From Gorsachius magnificus (Eukaryota; Chordata; Aves; Pelecaniformes; Ardeidae): a stretch of DNA of 64,000 nucleotides. Numbering within the stretch: the first letter of the stretch is position 1; every line of letters begins with the position of its first letter. The stretch lies in assembly GCA_034008185.1 (NCBI GenBank), contig CM067084.1:19124885-19188884 (forward strand), in the 5' to 3' direction. Both the position numbers and the translations under genes were made by a program. Of this stretch, positions 1-15,100 are shown one piece after another. The notes under the pieces were generated by a model. It searched no databases and had not been told where the DNA came from. It was given only the letters and a program-made list of their open reading frames with translations.

Positions 1-60
1 CTTTATAGTTGTAAAATGCTGAAATTTCTGTTAAATATCAGCTTTACTTGTTCCGAGTTT

Positions 61-131
61 TGGGGGGTTTAGTTGGTTTTTGTGTGTGTGTTTTTGTTGG
101 TGGGTTTTTGGTGGTTTTTTTTTTTTTTTTT
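61..131. repeat. G/T-only low-complexity tract ending in 17 T
   Basis: Almost entirely G and T, with a GTGTGTGTG run and GGTGGGTTTTTGGTGG before T115-131. Similar tracts recur at 6443, 36738 and 47951. Confidence 0.8.
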
Positions 132-1843
132 AAGAAAAACAAAATCAAACCCATTTTTTAAAGTAGGCCTTGTCTTGTACCATTTCTTCCATAAACAGTA
201 ATGGAAAAGATGGTTTTAATTACGTGTTTAAATTTTGTCAAAGTTCAATTTGAATAATTGCTCCCTGCTTTGAGGGAGGTCAGTGTCATAAATTAATGAT
301 AATCAGTAGGCATTTCTTTCTGAATTATGTGAAGGATTGTATTTAGAAACACAGAATCAATATGAAACCAAACAGAAATGAAATTACTTTTTAAAATGTG
401 AACAAAGACATCTCCTGCTGAAGGTTAAGTGTTGAACAAAACACTTAAACAAAAGCAAAGCTTCAGTTGTAAGAAAATAAAGCTATGAATTTCACTGCAA
501 TTGGTTAAAAGCTGAAGAGGCTAATTTTTTTTTTTAATGTCTTTCTGCATCAAACCTCAGATGAGGAATAACAATACAAAGCTGTACGTAAAGTAATGTC
601 TGAAACGACGACTAGGTCAGCAGGCTTTTTGTAGTTGTATAGAGAACACTGACTAAAAAATTTATTTCTTCGTAGTGAAGCTAGAATAAAATTCTTGATC
701 TACTCTCTCTAGGTAGCCTTTTCTGTGACTGTCTGTGAAAGGAAACAATGATCCAAGTTCTGTTTAGGGAAGACTGGTCAAAATACATTTGTGTATAATC
801 CCACAATTTTGAAAGATACACACTGCATCTCTAAAAGTAAGTGAAAGTGAGCTTATGTAGGCCTAGCTTTTCTCTTGCATTGATTTACACAACTGTAATT
901 TCAAGGATTAGTATGAGCAAAAATTCAGATACACATGTGTGTGATGCCAAGTTATAGTTAAAAGAATACGGAGGTTTTAATATAAAGCCTCCGCAGTGGG
1001 TATTACCAATGTTTGTTTGTCACAGTACTTTACCTTTGCCTGATCCATCACGTAATAATATTGTAAGGCCTGTGATAAGGTGGGTCATTATAAAATGTCA
1101 GCAGACATGTTTACAATATTTAAGCCCTTCATGCATAGCTGAAGGAGATACTGGTATCTATCTTTATAGTACAGTGCTGTCTTTTCCTAAATCACCTTTC
1201 TGGAACAGAGAATTAGTTAAACATGCAGAAATTTAAATTATAGTAGATAACCTGGTAACATTAAAATAAATGGGGCTACACACAGGTCTCAGCAAGATTT
1301 CTGATTTCACTAAAATCCTTTGACATCATCTTCCCAACCATAAATGATCAGTTTTCAAAGTTTGTTTAAACCTCAAAATACAATTTTAAGCCTACACTAA
1401 ATACAGCAGAGAAGCACTTAACCTGGAAGCAATGCACGAAGTTGTTAAGCCTTATCAGCCTGCCCACATGCTTTTGCTGTTGCCAGGCCGGAATGGTTAG
1501 GTTACATTCTGGTGTGGATTCAAAGGCAAATTGCACTCTCCTTTACTTGAGTTTCAATTTAAGAATGTTGTTTTCCTCCTCCTATTGCCAAACCAGCCTA
1601 TTCCTCTGTGGGAAGGATGGAGAAAGTGGAGAACAAGTACAGAACTACGATGCTCAGCCTGGGAAAAGCACTATTTATGTCTCTTCCTTAGGTCGGCTAA
1701 AATCAAGTTTCATTATGTACACTTACTGACTTTGGTCCACTGTAGCTCAGATTTCTCTGAATTCCTTCAGCTTATACAGTAATCATGCCTCAAAATGAAT
1801 AGCCCTGTAGAATGTGATTATTTTTTTTCTTTCCCCCTGTTTT

Positions 1844-1917
1844 AAAAAAAAAAAACACACACCCCCCCCCCCCCCCCCCAAAAAAAAAAACCAAAAAAAA
1901 CCCAACACAAAACCCCC
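1844..1917. repeat. A/C-only tract with 18 C and 11 A
   Basis: A 74-base stretch made only of A and C: 12 A, a short CA run, 18 consecutive C (1862-1879), 11 A, then mixed A/C. The opposite strand is G/T only. Such tracts are unstable, and the exact C count may be affected by sequencing. Confidence 0.9.
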
Positions 1918-2824
1918 TTGACCCCTTTTTATTGACCTGACAGTACAGAAGGTCTTGGGACTCGCCTGGTCTTGCCTTGGCCTGAGCTAATTTTACCAGT
2001 TTCAAAAGTTGTCTAGTAGTCAGATGACTATTGCCTACCCTGTTTAAATTAAGCTCTCTCAAAACCATGTATGGATAATCTATGCTTAAAAAATAATAGC
2101 CTTTTATTTCTACTGAGGTTGGGGGAATATTTGTCCATATTCACACTTAACCTTGTTACCAAAATGAAGCTGGCTCCAATAGTGAAACACATAAAACTAA
2201 CCCAAGAAGATGCCGAGACTGAGGAGGAGGAACCTCTCAACATACCTTCATATTCTTCCTGAGGATGATCTCAGGATGCTCTTGGCTCCTTATAGACTTT
2301 TCCCCCCACTCTTCCTGTGGAAAAGATTGAAACCTTAGTACCCAGAGAAAAACTGGGAGGGTAAGCATAAGCTAGATATTTCAAGAAGATACTAGGAAGA
2401 TTTTTAAAGTAATTTTGTCTGTGTTGTTGAGGCTTTTCTAAATTAATTAAATAAATTGGTCTAGTAGACTGCTTAAAATATTAATTGGGATAATGATAAA
2501 TTTTTGGTTCCATATATACAAACACATAAAATGAATTCTCTTTTTTTCTGTAGCAAAAGGCTGAATGTAACAACTTCTGTAATTAGCATCAAAAGCCAAC
2601 TGCACTAAAAGTGAAAGAAAGGAAGTGCAATGGAGGGGGAGGAACAGAAATGGAGCAACAGAACTGTCCTTTTTAACCACAGTGCTGTTTTAGGTAGGCT
2701 TAGCCCTGTCTTGAGATGTCACCTTCATAAACCTGTAAATACTCTGCATCTCTGGGAAGCCCCTGGGAAAAGGAATGTTGTGACTTAATATAAGTCACGT
2801 TTCATCTCTTTCAGTATTTTTTTC

Positions 2825-2844
2825 TTTTTTTTTTTTTTTTTTTT
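2825..2844. repeat. 20-base T homopolymer
   Basis: A T run following TATTTTTTTC and followed by AAATAAGAG; simple low-complexity sequence. Confidence 0.85.
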
Positions 2845-5800
2845 AAATAAGAGATATCCCTCTGACACCTGCTTCCTGAGAAGCAAAAGCAGAACTCAAC
2901 ATAAATTTATGGCTAAGCTTACATCCCGTAAGTATTTCCCTGCCAGATTTTGAATACTTCTTAATTATCTTTTTTTAATGTAAGCTTATAGCATTTCATA
3001 GCTTTCATAGTATCACTAGATACTGCTAGTCAAAAATTGTCCAAGCCCTGTGGGAGGAAGACTAACAGCAATGGTTGGGTTAACTCCACTAGAGGGGAAA
3101 ATAAAATGCTGCAGTAAACTCCTGTCTCGACCTTCATTTTTAGCAATGCCTGCCTTTGGGGCACACTGCGTTTATCTTTTTCTCCCTCAGTTTTTCTTGT
3201 AATAATATAGGAAGGACAAGGAAGTCTATATTATATTCTTATTAATGTTGTACATGAATTTTTACTTACAAAATTGAAGCTATTTTTTTAATGTATGAGA
3301 CAAATAGACTGATCTGAAAGCTTGAGCTGGATAGAAGAAAACGAAAAATCAGGGAATAGGTAATCTCTTCAGCACATGTTGGGAAAAGAAGAACATACCT
3401 GAAATATTCTGTTATGTTTGGAAAATTGGGCACATTTGTTAAACGTGCCCATTTTCATCTCATCTCTTTTATGGTAGAATATCCTGAGGTAAGCAACTGA
3501 GATGTCAAGAAAATTTGAGAAGTGATATCGCTGGTTGAAATCAGTACGGATCTATCATTTGTTTGTAGGCAGGGTCAATCCTACAGAAGAGTTTTGCGTT
3601 TGCCAGTTACAGACTAACTCTGCTTATGGTGTTTGTAATGCTAACATGCAGTCCAAACAGTCCGTATATTCAGTGTTTTCTCAGCTGTAGAAAATGATGG
3701 TTTGATCATTATTGTCAACCTGCTTTAGCCTTGAAATGTCATCTTGAAGGTGAAAGTTTATACGACCTATTTTCTTCTGTCAAGAGATGTGTGATATGTT
3801 AACCACTCTTTAGCATTAACAAGTAGAATTCCCACCCACCACCACTACCCCAAATGCTGATTTTAGTGCCTTTCTTAATTTCCTAGTTACTTTTTGGATT
3901 AATCTTTCTCACACCACACAATGTTTGTTCTAACTAGTCCTGGGGGGGGAAAAAAAGAAATACTATTACCTATTTTTCTATTTCTTAATGCAAATTTGAT
4001 TAATCTTCTAATGGTATTTAATCTAAGTGGCATATCTTTAAAGAAAATCTGAATAATTTATCTGAACTATTCATTGTTTAAGCACTGAAAAGCTGTTTGT
4101 TTATCTCCCCAGATAAGACCAAACACCAGACTTGTACAGATATATATAATTAAGTAAAATTATGACTTCTGTTTATGACTTACAGTTTTGAAAGATCAGA
4201 ATGGTTTAAGAGCATTTTAACCAGTAATATTTGAGGAAAGGACAGCATTATTCCTTATTTACAAAGTGGAACTAAGGCATTGAAAAGCTAGCTTCAGTTC
4301 TATTTTATATACCAGCTATGGTAGTCACTTAGAAATATTTGCCTAATGACAGATACAACTTTAAAATTTTGTATTTGTGTGCCTGTTTTGGATAGTAGGG
4401 TATTTATGTATATGGGGGGTATTTTAATACATACATTGCATATAAATAGACAACACTGCATTAAAAGTTCATAACAATTCTTGTAGCTACTTTGAACTAT
4501 TTACACAGAAGAACTGAAGAATTGGAGTCCTTAACACCAAAATATCTAACTTCAACGGAAATGCTGAATTTAAATTAAATAATTATATATAAAGTCATTG
4601 GAAAGTATGGATACCACAACATAAGACATAAAGCAGCCCATGTGCTGCTTGAGTGCTATATAAATTATTTTTAAAAGCCCCAAAAGCCAAACTCAGAGAG
4701 ATTAAAAATGTGTTTTTTTTTTCTTTAGACACTCTGAATATGTAAAACTGAGCAGCTGCAGGGCCAAAATTTGCAGCCCTAAACTCTTATGTTTTTAAAA
4801 AATGGTAGAAAATGCTCACCTTTTACTTAAAACAAATCTGTAACAGGGAAATTTTGATATTAATCCATGTTTATCCAGGAATTTTTATTGAAAAATACTA
4901 GGTTTTGAGTGTAAAGCTCTGTTCTTCACCCCCCTCAACCTCTGCACCATAGATCAAAAGTTAGGTCTATGTACAAATGAATTCCAGAGCCTCTATGGGG
5001 AGACTGGAGAATAAGGGTCAAAACTGTTGAGCTCTAGATTTGGAAAATAAGAGTTTGATATTGGAAAATAAGATATTGTGGAATTATATCTGAAGTTTCT
5101 TTCAAATAAACCTAAGCAATTTTGGTGGTTTAAAATGTTCCTTTATCTGTTAGGGCTACAAATAATATTACAGCTTTCATGCTTCGTCTATAGAGACTGG
5201 ATCTTGAAAAATAGCTGAATGGATGAAGAACTTCGAGTTGTCTGTTGTGTTACATTTGAAATGTACAAACCATATTTGTAGTGACTTCATCCTGTGCATG
5301 GGTTTGGATATGTGCATATGAACTTGTATGTGCATACCTGTCTTAGTGTGTGTGTGTACGTTATCTTTGATTCATTTTTCATTTTTGCTGCATGGAATGT
5401 AATTGTTAATTTTATAGTGAATGGTTTTGGCTAATTAGATTATTCTGAATATGGTCAAAACGTGTAGAAGATTAGCAGTAGGCTTCTTCTTATCAGTTTT
5501 TAATTTTTTTGGAATTAAAAGTCCATATGTAATATGGTCCACTAAAACTATTGCCACTTCCAGAAAACATGAATTTATTTTAGTTTTGAAGGAAAAATGG
5601 CTTTGTGGAAACAATTTGTGCTCTATAGATACAATTCAGCTCAAAATCATAAAATATCTCAGAATCCAGTTGTATCTCAGCAGCTGATGACTTTTGTGGA
5701 GATAGATGCTCCATGAATACTAATGATTCAAAAGCTCTCTGACATAAGAGTTGTTCCTGCTATGTAGATGTTATGTACCCGTATTAACCATGCAAGTGAT

Positions 5801-6442
5801 GAAAGAACTGAGAACAGAAATCAGATGGTTTGTCCTTATTCAATTTTTTTAAATGATATGTTATTTCTTTCCTTCCCTACGTATACTAGTATTTTCCCAA
5901 AAACTATGTAATACAAAAATCTGAGATATGAATTTGTATTTAAGGAGTGACTCCTAAACTATTATCTTAGCTGGTTCTTTAATATTTTTCTGCAGGTATT
6001 AAGAATAATGTGTATATTCATTTGCCAAGCTTTCATAGCTTACTAGTTAGTTTTGATATAGATCTTTCTCTTGCAAATTAAGACTTAAATTGCTAAATAC
6101 AACTTTTTTTCTGTTTTATGGGCACATATCTATTCAGTACTCTCTAGGAGGACAATAGCGCTAAAAGTCTAACTTTCAGCCGTTTCCTAGGTAACGGAGA
6201 TACAGCTGCAAAACTGTTGTACGGAATGGAAGGAAACAGTCGAGTGTTTCCACTTTTCTACTGTCTTTGAGTTTGAATTAAGTAAACTCTAGGACTATCG
6301 TTATTTCAGAAATTACAATATATGGGACCGGAGAACGGCGTTTTGATTCCATTGTGTTTGTCTTGTCATTTTTAGGTTTCTGCACACCTTCTAGGATTGC
6401 ACAGATGATGTCAGAAAACTGGTCAAATAAATCATACCAGAG

Positions 6443-6505
6443 GTTTTTGGGTTTTGTTTTGGCGGGGTTATTTAGTGTTTTGTTGTTGGGTTTTGGGTTT
6501 TTTTT
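6443..6505. repeat. G/T-rich low-complexity tract
   Basis: Runs of T broken by GGG or GG, such as GGTTTTTGGGTTTTGTTTTG and TGTTGGGTTTTGGGTT, nearly free of A and C. Confidence 0.8.
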
Positions 6506-9500
6506 GACAAAATCTGCTGTGTAGTAGAATTAGTCCTTTCCATTAATGAAACAAAAGAACAAGAAGCCATAAAAATTGCTGTTATTTCTTTCTAGTCATT
6601 TTTCAGAAATTAGCTATTTATTTCTATAGGAAGCCTAGTTCACAATTTTTTTTTTAAAAAGTATTAGAAAACTGAATTAAGTTAGTAAATAATGTACAAT
6701 GCTTAGGTTACTCTTTCATGTATGTAGATATTTATATAGAATTTAGTAGGTTTTTTGGAAGTAATATAATTGTAGTATATTCCCAGTAGTTTGTCTTTCT
6801 CAATTAATTATGTGAAGCATAACTTACTTTTCCTCAGTATAAAGGTTGTCATTCTTAATGCCCATTTACCATTTGTGTGTCATGGAGACAACTACTTCAC
6901 AAATAATGCTTGCTAAATTAGAACATAAATAAAGGAACTCTTAACTTTTTCTCTGTGCTGCTACTCCAGCCTGGGGGAGGTCTCCTGTAAACAGAGCTTC
7001 ATTATTGTAATTTAAACATCTGCTTCACATTTCCTCGAATATTACAGTAAAAGGCAGTCATGACAACGAGATAAGAGGGTGATTTGTTAATGCAGCTGTT
7101 CATTGTGTTGACGAGCCGCATGTCATTGTTTCCTTGTGATCCCCTTATCTATCAGTTGCATCCATCGGTCATGTTTGTCCTTATGTTCAAGTCTCTGGAG
7201 CCTTTGCTGTAAAGACCACTTTGAATTATATATAAAATGAAAATGTTTTAACATAGTATAGCTGTGTAAGCCTGTTTTACCACAACTGTAATTAGCTTGG
7301 ATCATAAACTGAAGGGTCAACTGCTACCAGACTAAAATCTGTTGTTAGAATGTATAGTAAGATTTAAAATGTGGGTGTTGGATCAAAAGTAATAATTATA
7401 TTACAACAGATTACTTTGCTAAACATAATGAAAACTAAAGCAGTAATAGGAAAAAATGGATGTAGACTTTGGGGTACAATTTCTATACAGTGTTCAAGCT
7501 CTTTTTGAAGAGTGTAAGTTACCCTTATGTAAGTATATAAACTATAAGTGGCAGATAATATTTTTCTCCTTATTCTCTCCTTTTTTATTTGCTGCAATTA
7601 AAAAAATTAGAAATCCCTTTCTTTTCACCAATTTCTTAAACAGCTTAACTACCGTTTGCAAGTGACAGGTAATTTTACTTATATGCTTGCTTTTATTTAT
7701 ATTACCTAAGCACGTTATATTACCTAATGCTAGCTTTTATCTCAAGCATTAAAGTTTGATATTGTCAATCAGTATGATAAGACAGGGAAATAGGAAAGGT
7801 GACCAACTGTTCATCATGTGTGCAGCATGTACCTTGTGTCTACCCAAACCCCTAATGTATATGCTTCTCCCAAGATTTATCAAATGGGTAAGTTACATTC
7901 TGAACGAAAAGTAATTCAGACTATTCTTGCCTTACTTATGATCTGTCATGAACAATCACCAAAAAAACCTCAAACTCTAGGGCAACAGACACCAAAGCAT
8001 TTATTTGTAACGGGGTTTTTTTGTAAGTTAATTTTAAGATATTATAGAGCACTGCTAATGAGCTTAAATGCCTGAGTATTGCCCTCCCCTCCTTGTATGC
8101 AAACAATGTGCTCATGTGCGATGACTTTGGCATCCTTTTCAGATAAAGGGATAAGGGGAATGCTGCTTCCATACTAGAGAGGACTGTGGCATGGTGTGGC
8201 TGTAGGGTGTCTGAAGCTACTGTTGATAAAGGTGTCTTTCATACAGGTCAGACTAACCTATTTAGATAAGTAAGAAACAAAATAGCATCCGTTTCAAACT
8301 TTAAATGATGGTCAGCAGAGATTTTTCTAAAAGGTGTTAGCAATATTTTCGTCATGAGGACTAGCTTTCAAACAACTTAGTGAAGCACAAAAAGAACCAG
8401 TCTGGGCTCTAGTGAACATAAAACCCACATGCTAGAAGCCAATGGACTGTTGTGGCTGGGACTGTAATTCAGTCAGGTTGATCTGTAGAGTGAGCAGGTA
8501 CAGACTGAGAGCAAATTGCAGCTATTAACTTAACAGACGTGGTACACACAACCCCATAAAGAGGATAGGCTTTAATGCTGTTGTTGAGTATAAAATGATC
8601 ATCTGCTGAAGATGGGTTGTAGGAATGTGAAATTGCTTTGTGAACTGTATTCACCTTATTCACAGCTGGTTTTCTGCAGATTGCCATTGTGATTAATGTT
8701 TCAATATCTACAAAAAGCTAGGGCTTTATACAATTAAGTAGCATCATCTTTCCTTAATTCTATTTACATTAATAGTAAAGAGGCAGTAATATTTTCTGTT
8801 AGTAATTAATATAACATATTGATAATTTTGAGTTATTTTTCATGTTGAAAATATTTCCAAAGGATATCACAGGAACAGGAAAAATAAAAATGGAAAGTTA
8901 CCTTAGTGTAGAACACCTGTAACAGATTTTGGCAACATATTGTCAGAAAATTATGTTCTTTTGTTGATGAGGTAATATAAGCCATTTATACTCTAATGCA
9001 ATGTAATTTAAAGTATTTTGTTGACACTGATGATATGGTAGCTTTACTAGGCAGAGTGTGACAAAAAGTTTAACAGTCTTCTATTATTAATTTATTAATG
9101 AAGTTTTTCTACAAGAAGTAGTCAAACTTGGGGTAAGAGCAGTCTCTCATATAACTCTGTATTAGGCAGCATTGATGTTGTTCATTAAGAAGAATGGTGC
9201 AAATGTTTTTTCCTTCTGGAAAAACTGTAAAAATAGTTTATAAACATGTAATAGATAAGTGTTCTTATATGACTGTTATGCTAGTTTCAGAAGTTTGTGC
9301 TAAGCAATGGGAAGTGTATAAAAAAGAAATGGTGTAGAAAATGCATTGTATTCTTTCTTCTGTCTCTGTTGTGAGAGAATACATTATGCTTTAGATCTAA
9401 AGTGAATGTCTAAGGTGCATTAAAATGTGTTTATTGGACTATGATTGAACTTCCTTTAAAACTTATTTCCATAAGCTCTGTTTTGAGTTAAAAGTAGGAA

Positions 9501-11855
9501 AACCAACTAATTATTATTATGCTTTTCATGATCATGTGATGCATAATTTTTTATTCTAAATTTACACTACCTTGTCTAGTCTCTCATCCGGAAATCTTTG
9601 TGCAATCCATGCAAAAGTTGTTCATATGTTATAAGTAAATAATCTTTAAAATTGTAATGAACATTAACTTCACTATTGTCTTTGTAGAGGTGAGAACCTA
9701 TATTCAATTCTTGATCAATCATTAAAGTGAGAGATATTGTCCTGTGCCTCAAGGGAGAAGAAAATTGTCAGTATGACTTCTTTGTTAATTTTCCATTTCT
9801 TTTTCTAACTCAGACCTGTAGTGACTGGTCAAAGATACTGTGACAAATCCAAGATTTAATAGATACTATTAAGAAATAAACTGCTGTATTTATGTTGTGT
9901 ATCTCCAAGCTAGAAATATCTCTTTGCAGTTTTAGAATTGCAGAATGAAAACCATTTGATCAAAAATAATTTACAGGGCATAAAATCTGGACGTGGTAAC
10001 TAGATCTGAGCAGTATAATATCTAAGAAATAGGATTTGTCTTCCCTCCCTCTGCCCCCTCCTTCTCCTGCTGGGAGTGTAAGTAAAATGGTGTTAGACTT
10101 CAGCTGCACCAGAGTAAAACCAAACTGTCTCTCTCTGAGGATACCGCAGCCAAAAAGTTATCTAGGGGAGACAAAGATGATACTTGTTTTCCTGGCCCAG
10201 TCTTTTGGAGCTCACCCAAATGAACTAGAGTGTGTTAAAGCTAAGTGCTCTCTTCCCTCCCCACCACCTGGAGCCTGCATCCGTTCGGATGGAAAGGTTT
10301 GCTTGCTGCAGGTCCAGAATGGCTGAGGAATAGACGTGTTTCCCTACTGGGTATTTCTGCATTAGACCCCTGAAAAACTGTCACGTAGAACTGAACTTTT
10401 ACAAATTGTATGTCACCATCTCCATGCCTCTGGCAGGTAAGGGCAAATATGCAAATACTATCTGTAAGCTGAGGCTGTCAGTTGAATGCAGCTTGGTTTT
10501 GTTTATTTCTGTTACTTCAGTTGGGATTTTCAGATAGCTGCATGACTGGCAGTGGCTTTCAGAAGAAAAAAAATAATGCAAGAGTGGTTCTGATTCCTAA
10601 AAACATTTTTTTTCTACTTCCACAATTTAACTTGTACCATAGGATTCTCTTCTAAATCTGAGTCTTGCCATGATGGTGAGAAGCATTTAGGAACTTTTTC
10701 TCTCTCTACCTTATGAAATGGTGATGGAGGTGTACATAGTGGTACAGTCAACATAATATATATACCGTTAAATACACCAAAATAATAAACACCAGTCTCA
10801 TACATGTAAATTAGGCATTTCTTAAATGGGATCCATTTTCAAAACAAAACAACTGCCTAAGCAATTTCTGTAAGGTAAATAATCATTCCTCATTAATACT
10901 TGTATCTTCATCATAACATCTAAAAAGAAGAATGAACATAGCTTTCTTTGCCAATCAGTGTATTGCTCTAGCCTTGAATTCTCTACTTGAAGTTTAGTAG
11001 CTAACTGTAAATATATGTTTGCAACGAATACTTGGTATTTTGCTGGTCTGTATTTACGTATCTCATCTTACCAAAAAATTTTGAAATAGTAAGGTTATCT
11101 TAATAAAAACAAAAACTTCTAAACTGTTTCTTTGTTCAATTTAAAATATACAGTGACTGATATAAGAGAATACCAGACATATACCATGTTATGTGTTGGT
11201 TTAGAGTAAGTACTGGCTGTAATCGCTATATGTAGGACATTTACTGCAGCAATTTCTGCTTTATAGAAGACTTGATAATGAAAAGAATAAACTAGATCCT
11301 GTCAAAGGTATAGTTTCTCTTCCTCTGGCAATCCCACCTTCTCATGTTCAAATAAGTTTGGTATGTCCAGTAAATGAAAAGGTAAAGCTAGCTTATGAGC
11401 ACTCAAGTGTAATTTCTACTTTCTGAAGTCAAATATTATTATGAAATATACTCTTTTTAGTGTATAATTTTCTATCATTTTTCAGGTTTTACTGCATATA
11501 TTACATTGCAGTATTCACTTTATGAATGTTTATGCGAAATGCTTTACCAAAGGTAACATTTTAAAAAATCTTCAGGTGCACCTTTCCAGAATGATCTAAA
11601 TGAAAAAAGTACAGGCTTGGAAACTGTTAAACCTTTCCTTACTTTCCATACACAGAAAGTTTTGTCTACAGAAAGTGCCTGGAAGTGCAATAATTTTTTT
11701 GCCTTAATTTGAAGACCTGACAAAGAAATAATATTGATCAAACTACCAGAGAACAAATTCCTTATCTCATAAAGCAACCCTGTTGCTGTTATTAAAAGAA
11801 ACTAATACTCTCTGCTTTTCCAATTTTTTTTTATTTACTTTTAAACTCTTGATAA

Positions 11856-12170
<315 letters not shown>

Positions 12171-15100
12171 TAGTATGCTTTCACTTTAGAAAATATATGT
12201 GAGCCTCTGAGGTGGAAAACTTCATTCAAGAATTTTGGAAAAGCTGAGTTATTCAGAAATTCTGCAGTGATTATTCAGAAATTTGAACACAGTTCTTTGG
12301 GATATATCTTAGGGGGTTAGAACAGTATAGGGTTCTTTGACCAGGAGTAGTTTCATTATCCACAGTGTGCTATTGTAAAGTCCAACTGTATAGATGTATT
12401 TTAGAAGTTGAAAAAATTAAAATTATATTTTAAATTACTTCTGTAATACTGAAGAAGTTTTATTGCTTTATACAAATTAGGGCTAGAGAAATACAGAAGT
12501 AGTCTTAGAAAGAGAGTTCATGGTAGTCTTTAAACAGTAAACTTTAACTAATGGAAGATCTAAACCAATAATTGTTTCTCTGGTAGGCATGACAGCACTA
12601 GCTTTAATCTACCTAGAAGGGTTAACTCTATTAAAGAATGTTGTTATGGTAAATGTACTTTGATTTAGTAGATAACGTAGAATTCCATGTTTGAGACACC
12701 TAACTGTGGCTGAGCTGTATTAATGAGTCTAACACTAGGCAGCCACCTAAAAATTAAAAAAAAAAAAAAAGATGTTAGATGTCACTGTTGGTCAATATCC
12801 TATGTTTTAAGTTGCGGGGCAGTGTTAAGAAATATTTACAAGTGATTTTATAGTACCTAAAGTGTTAGACTGGAGTTATCATTTCCATATAGTTAACTTC
12901 TAAATTTTTAGTGGCAAATTCCATGACCAGAGGCTGCATGCAAACATAGGTATCATTTCAAATAATTTAAATTACACACTTAAAAAAAAAAATTAAAAAT
13001 TAATTTTATGTACTTTATAAGATTGGGAATTTCCTGCTGTTTTTTTAGCCTCTTTCAGAACTTCAGCTTTCCAGGGAATTTGGTGCCTGTATATATTTTA
13101 CAAATAACACTTTTTTTATCAATATGCTATAGGAATACATAACAGACATAGGAGTCACAGATACAGATGTGCACATATTATTTAATGTTTATAAATGTAT
13201 GTCACTAACACTTGAAACAGTGTGATAGTGATTAGTGTATTTGTTGGCTGTCTAAAGAAACTGAATTTTAAATCCATCATTACCACTTGAAAATAGCTTG
13301 ACTTTGTTGCCATAACACTCACAAAACTACTGTAAAATAGTTGAATACTTTCACCACTGCAATCCATTATTTAATTATCAGTGAATTGTGTTCTTTTCAT
13401 TAGAGGAGCAGGACTAAAGTACTAGCACTGAAGGTCAGTATCAAAAATACTTTGCAGAATTTCAAGGTTTGTATAAAGAAACAATTCTTTTCTATTCAGT
13501 TGCTACACGTATACTTTCCCTCTTTCCTTTATTTCTTTGTGTCAAACATAGTTTAAAAAAAAAATTTAAAAAATCCATTATGGTGTTTTCAAACTTTCCA
13601 TACATGCTTTTCCCACATACATTTTTCCTACTAAAATTAATTTACAATGGCAATTGTAAAGTATCACTTTTCTACAAGTATGGGAACAGGTCAAACAGCC
13701 TTAAAACCCAAACATGTTGCTTTGTGGTTTTGCTAGAATTCATTTGCTAGGACTTCAAATTATTCAATGTAAAGAATAATGTAAAATAAATTCATTGTTA
13801 GTGCTGTGTGGTTTGTTATTGTACATTTTGCAAGAGACATAGCGAGCTAATCTGTTGCCCTCAGTTCTTTAGTCAGTTTGAATAGAGAAGAAAAAAAGAG
13901 AAGCTATACCTGTTTCTCATGAAGCCTTCTCGATAGCAGAACCTTCAGCTGAGAACTTTTGTCTCCATTTCAGATGACAAAAGGAAACACTGTATCGCCT
14001 TTGTGAAACACAGAATAGTGTATGGCTTTGCAGTTAAGAACTCAGCTCCTGTATAATCTCAATATTTGTAAATCTTTGCCTTCATTTGATAGAGGAAGAT
14101 TTTAGCCTGCATGTTTACTGAAAACAAACCAAGTACATGACTTGTCATCTTAAGTCTTCAGAGAGAACCAAGTTAAAAGAACTCAGAGCAATATCTTTAA
14201 ATGAAATACATTGGTTTTGAGAGCATTTATCTTTGATTGTTGAAAACTCAACACTTTTTTTTTCATCCTCCTGTAGTTTAGCTCAATGCATTTTTTTTGT
14301 TCTTGTTGAACATAAATCAAGGTTGTTTTGCAAGGTGGGATTAGACTCTCACTCTCTTCTGCCCTTAGTGTATATGATAGCTCTCAGTGTTTCTAAAAAT
14401 TGGAATTGCAGTAGTAGGAGAAAAGAAAAAAAAAAAACTCATCTTGAATACACTATCTGGAGGGTGATATTCACAGTGTCCCTGCCACTGAGAGAATGCT
14501 GGGCCCATTGACTTTCTTGAGAATGTGATTATTGAGGGGCATGGTGTGGTGGTGGTGGAGGAATGTTAGAAAAGTCTTTGAACTTCCCCAGGGCTGAATG
14601 GGAGACGTTATTGTACTCTTGAAAATATACTCAGGATTTAGGAGAATTTTTCTCAGTTGCACTCATAACACAGCCACAATTTTGAAATCGGCAGACCTGT
14701 CATAAATAATACTGCACGTCTCCATTTTAAATTTAATCATATTATGGGAATACAAAAAAATAACATATTTGTTGTAGAAAACAACAAGGACTCCTGAAGT
14801 TAATTTATATTCACATGAATATTGAAATTCAGTTTTTAGTGCATCTTGAATTTTGTATCTTCTCAATCTTGCTGTGCAACGAGTGCAATTAGGCTCTTGG
14901 ATTGCACTTTATTATCTCATAGGTGTCCGTATAGTCATCCTACATAATGTAAAATTTAAATGAATCAGTTGGAGATTGGAAATTGTGACAGCAACACTCC
15001 AATTTTTATTGATGTATTTTGGATCAGAAATCATAAGGTTCTTTCATTTGCATCTTGATCCAAGAGAAACGAATATTCCTCTCCAGAAAAGAAAAAAATA

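Noticed and set aside
1442..1729. Cysteine-containing + strand frame considered as the missing Kazal-domain exon
   Set aside because: Cysteine spacing does not fit a Kazal domain and no matching splice sites frame it.
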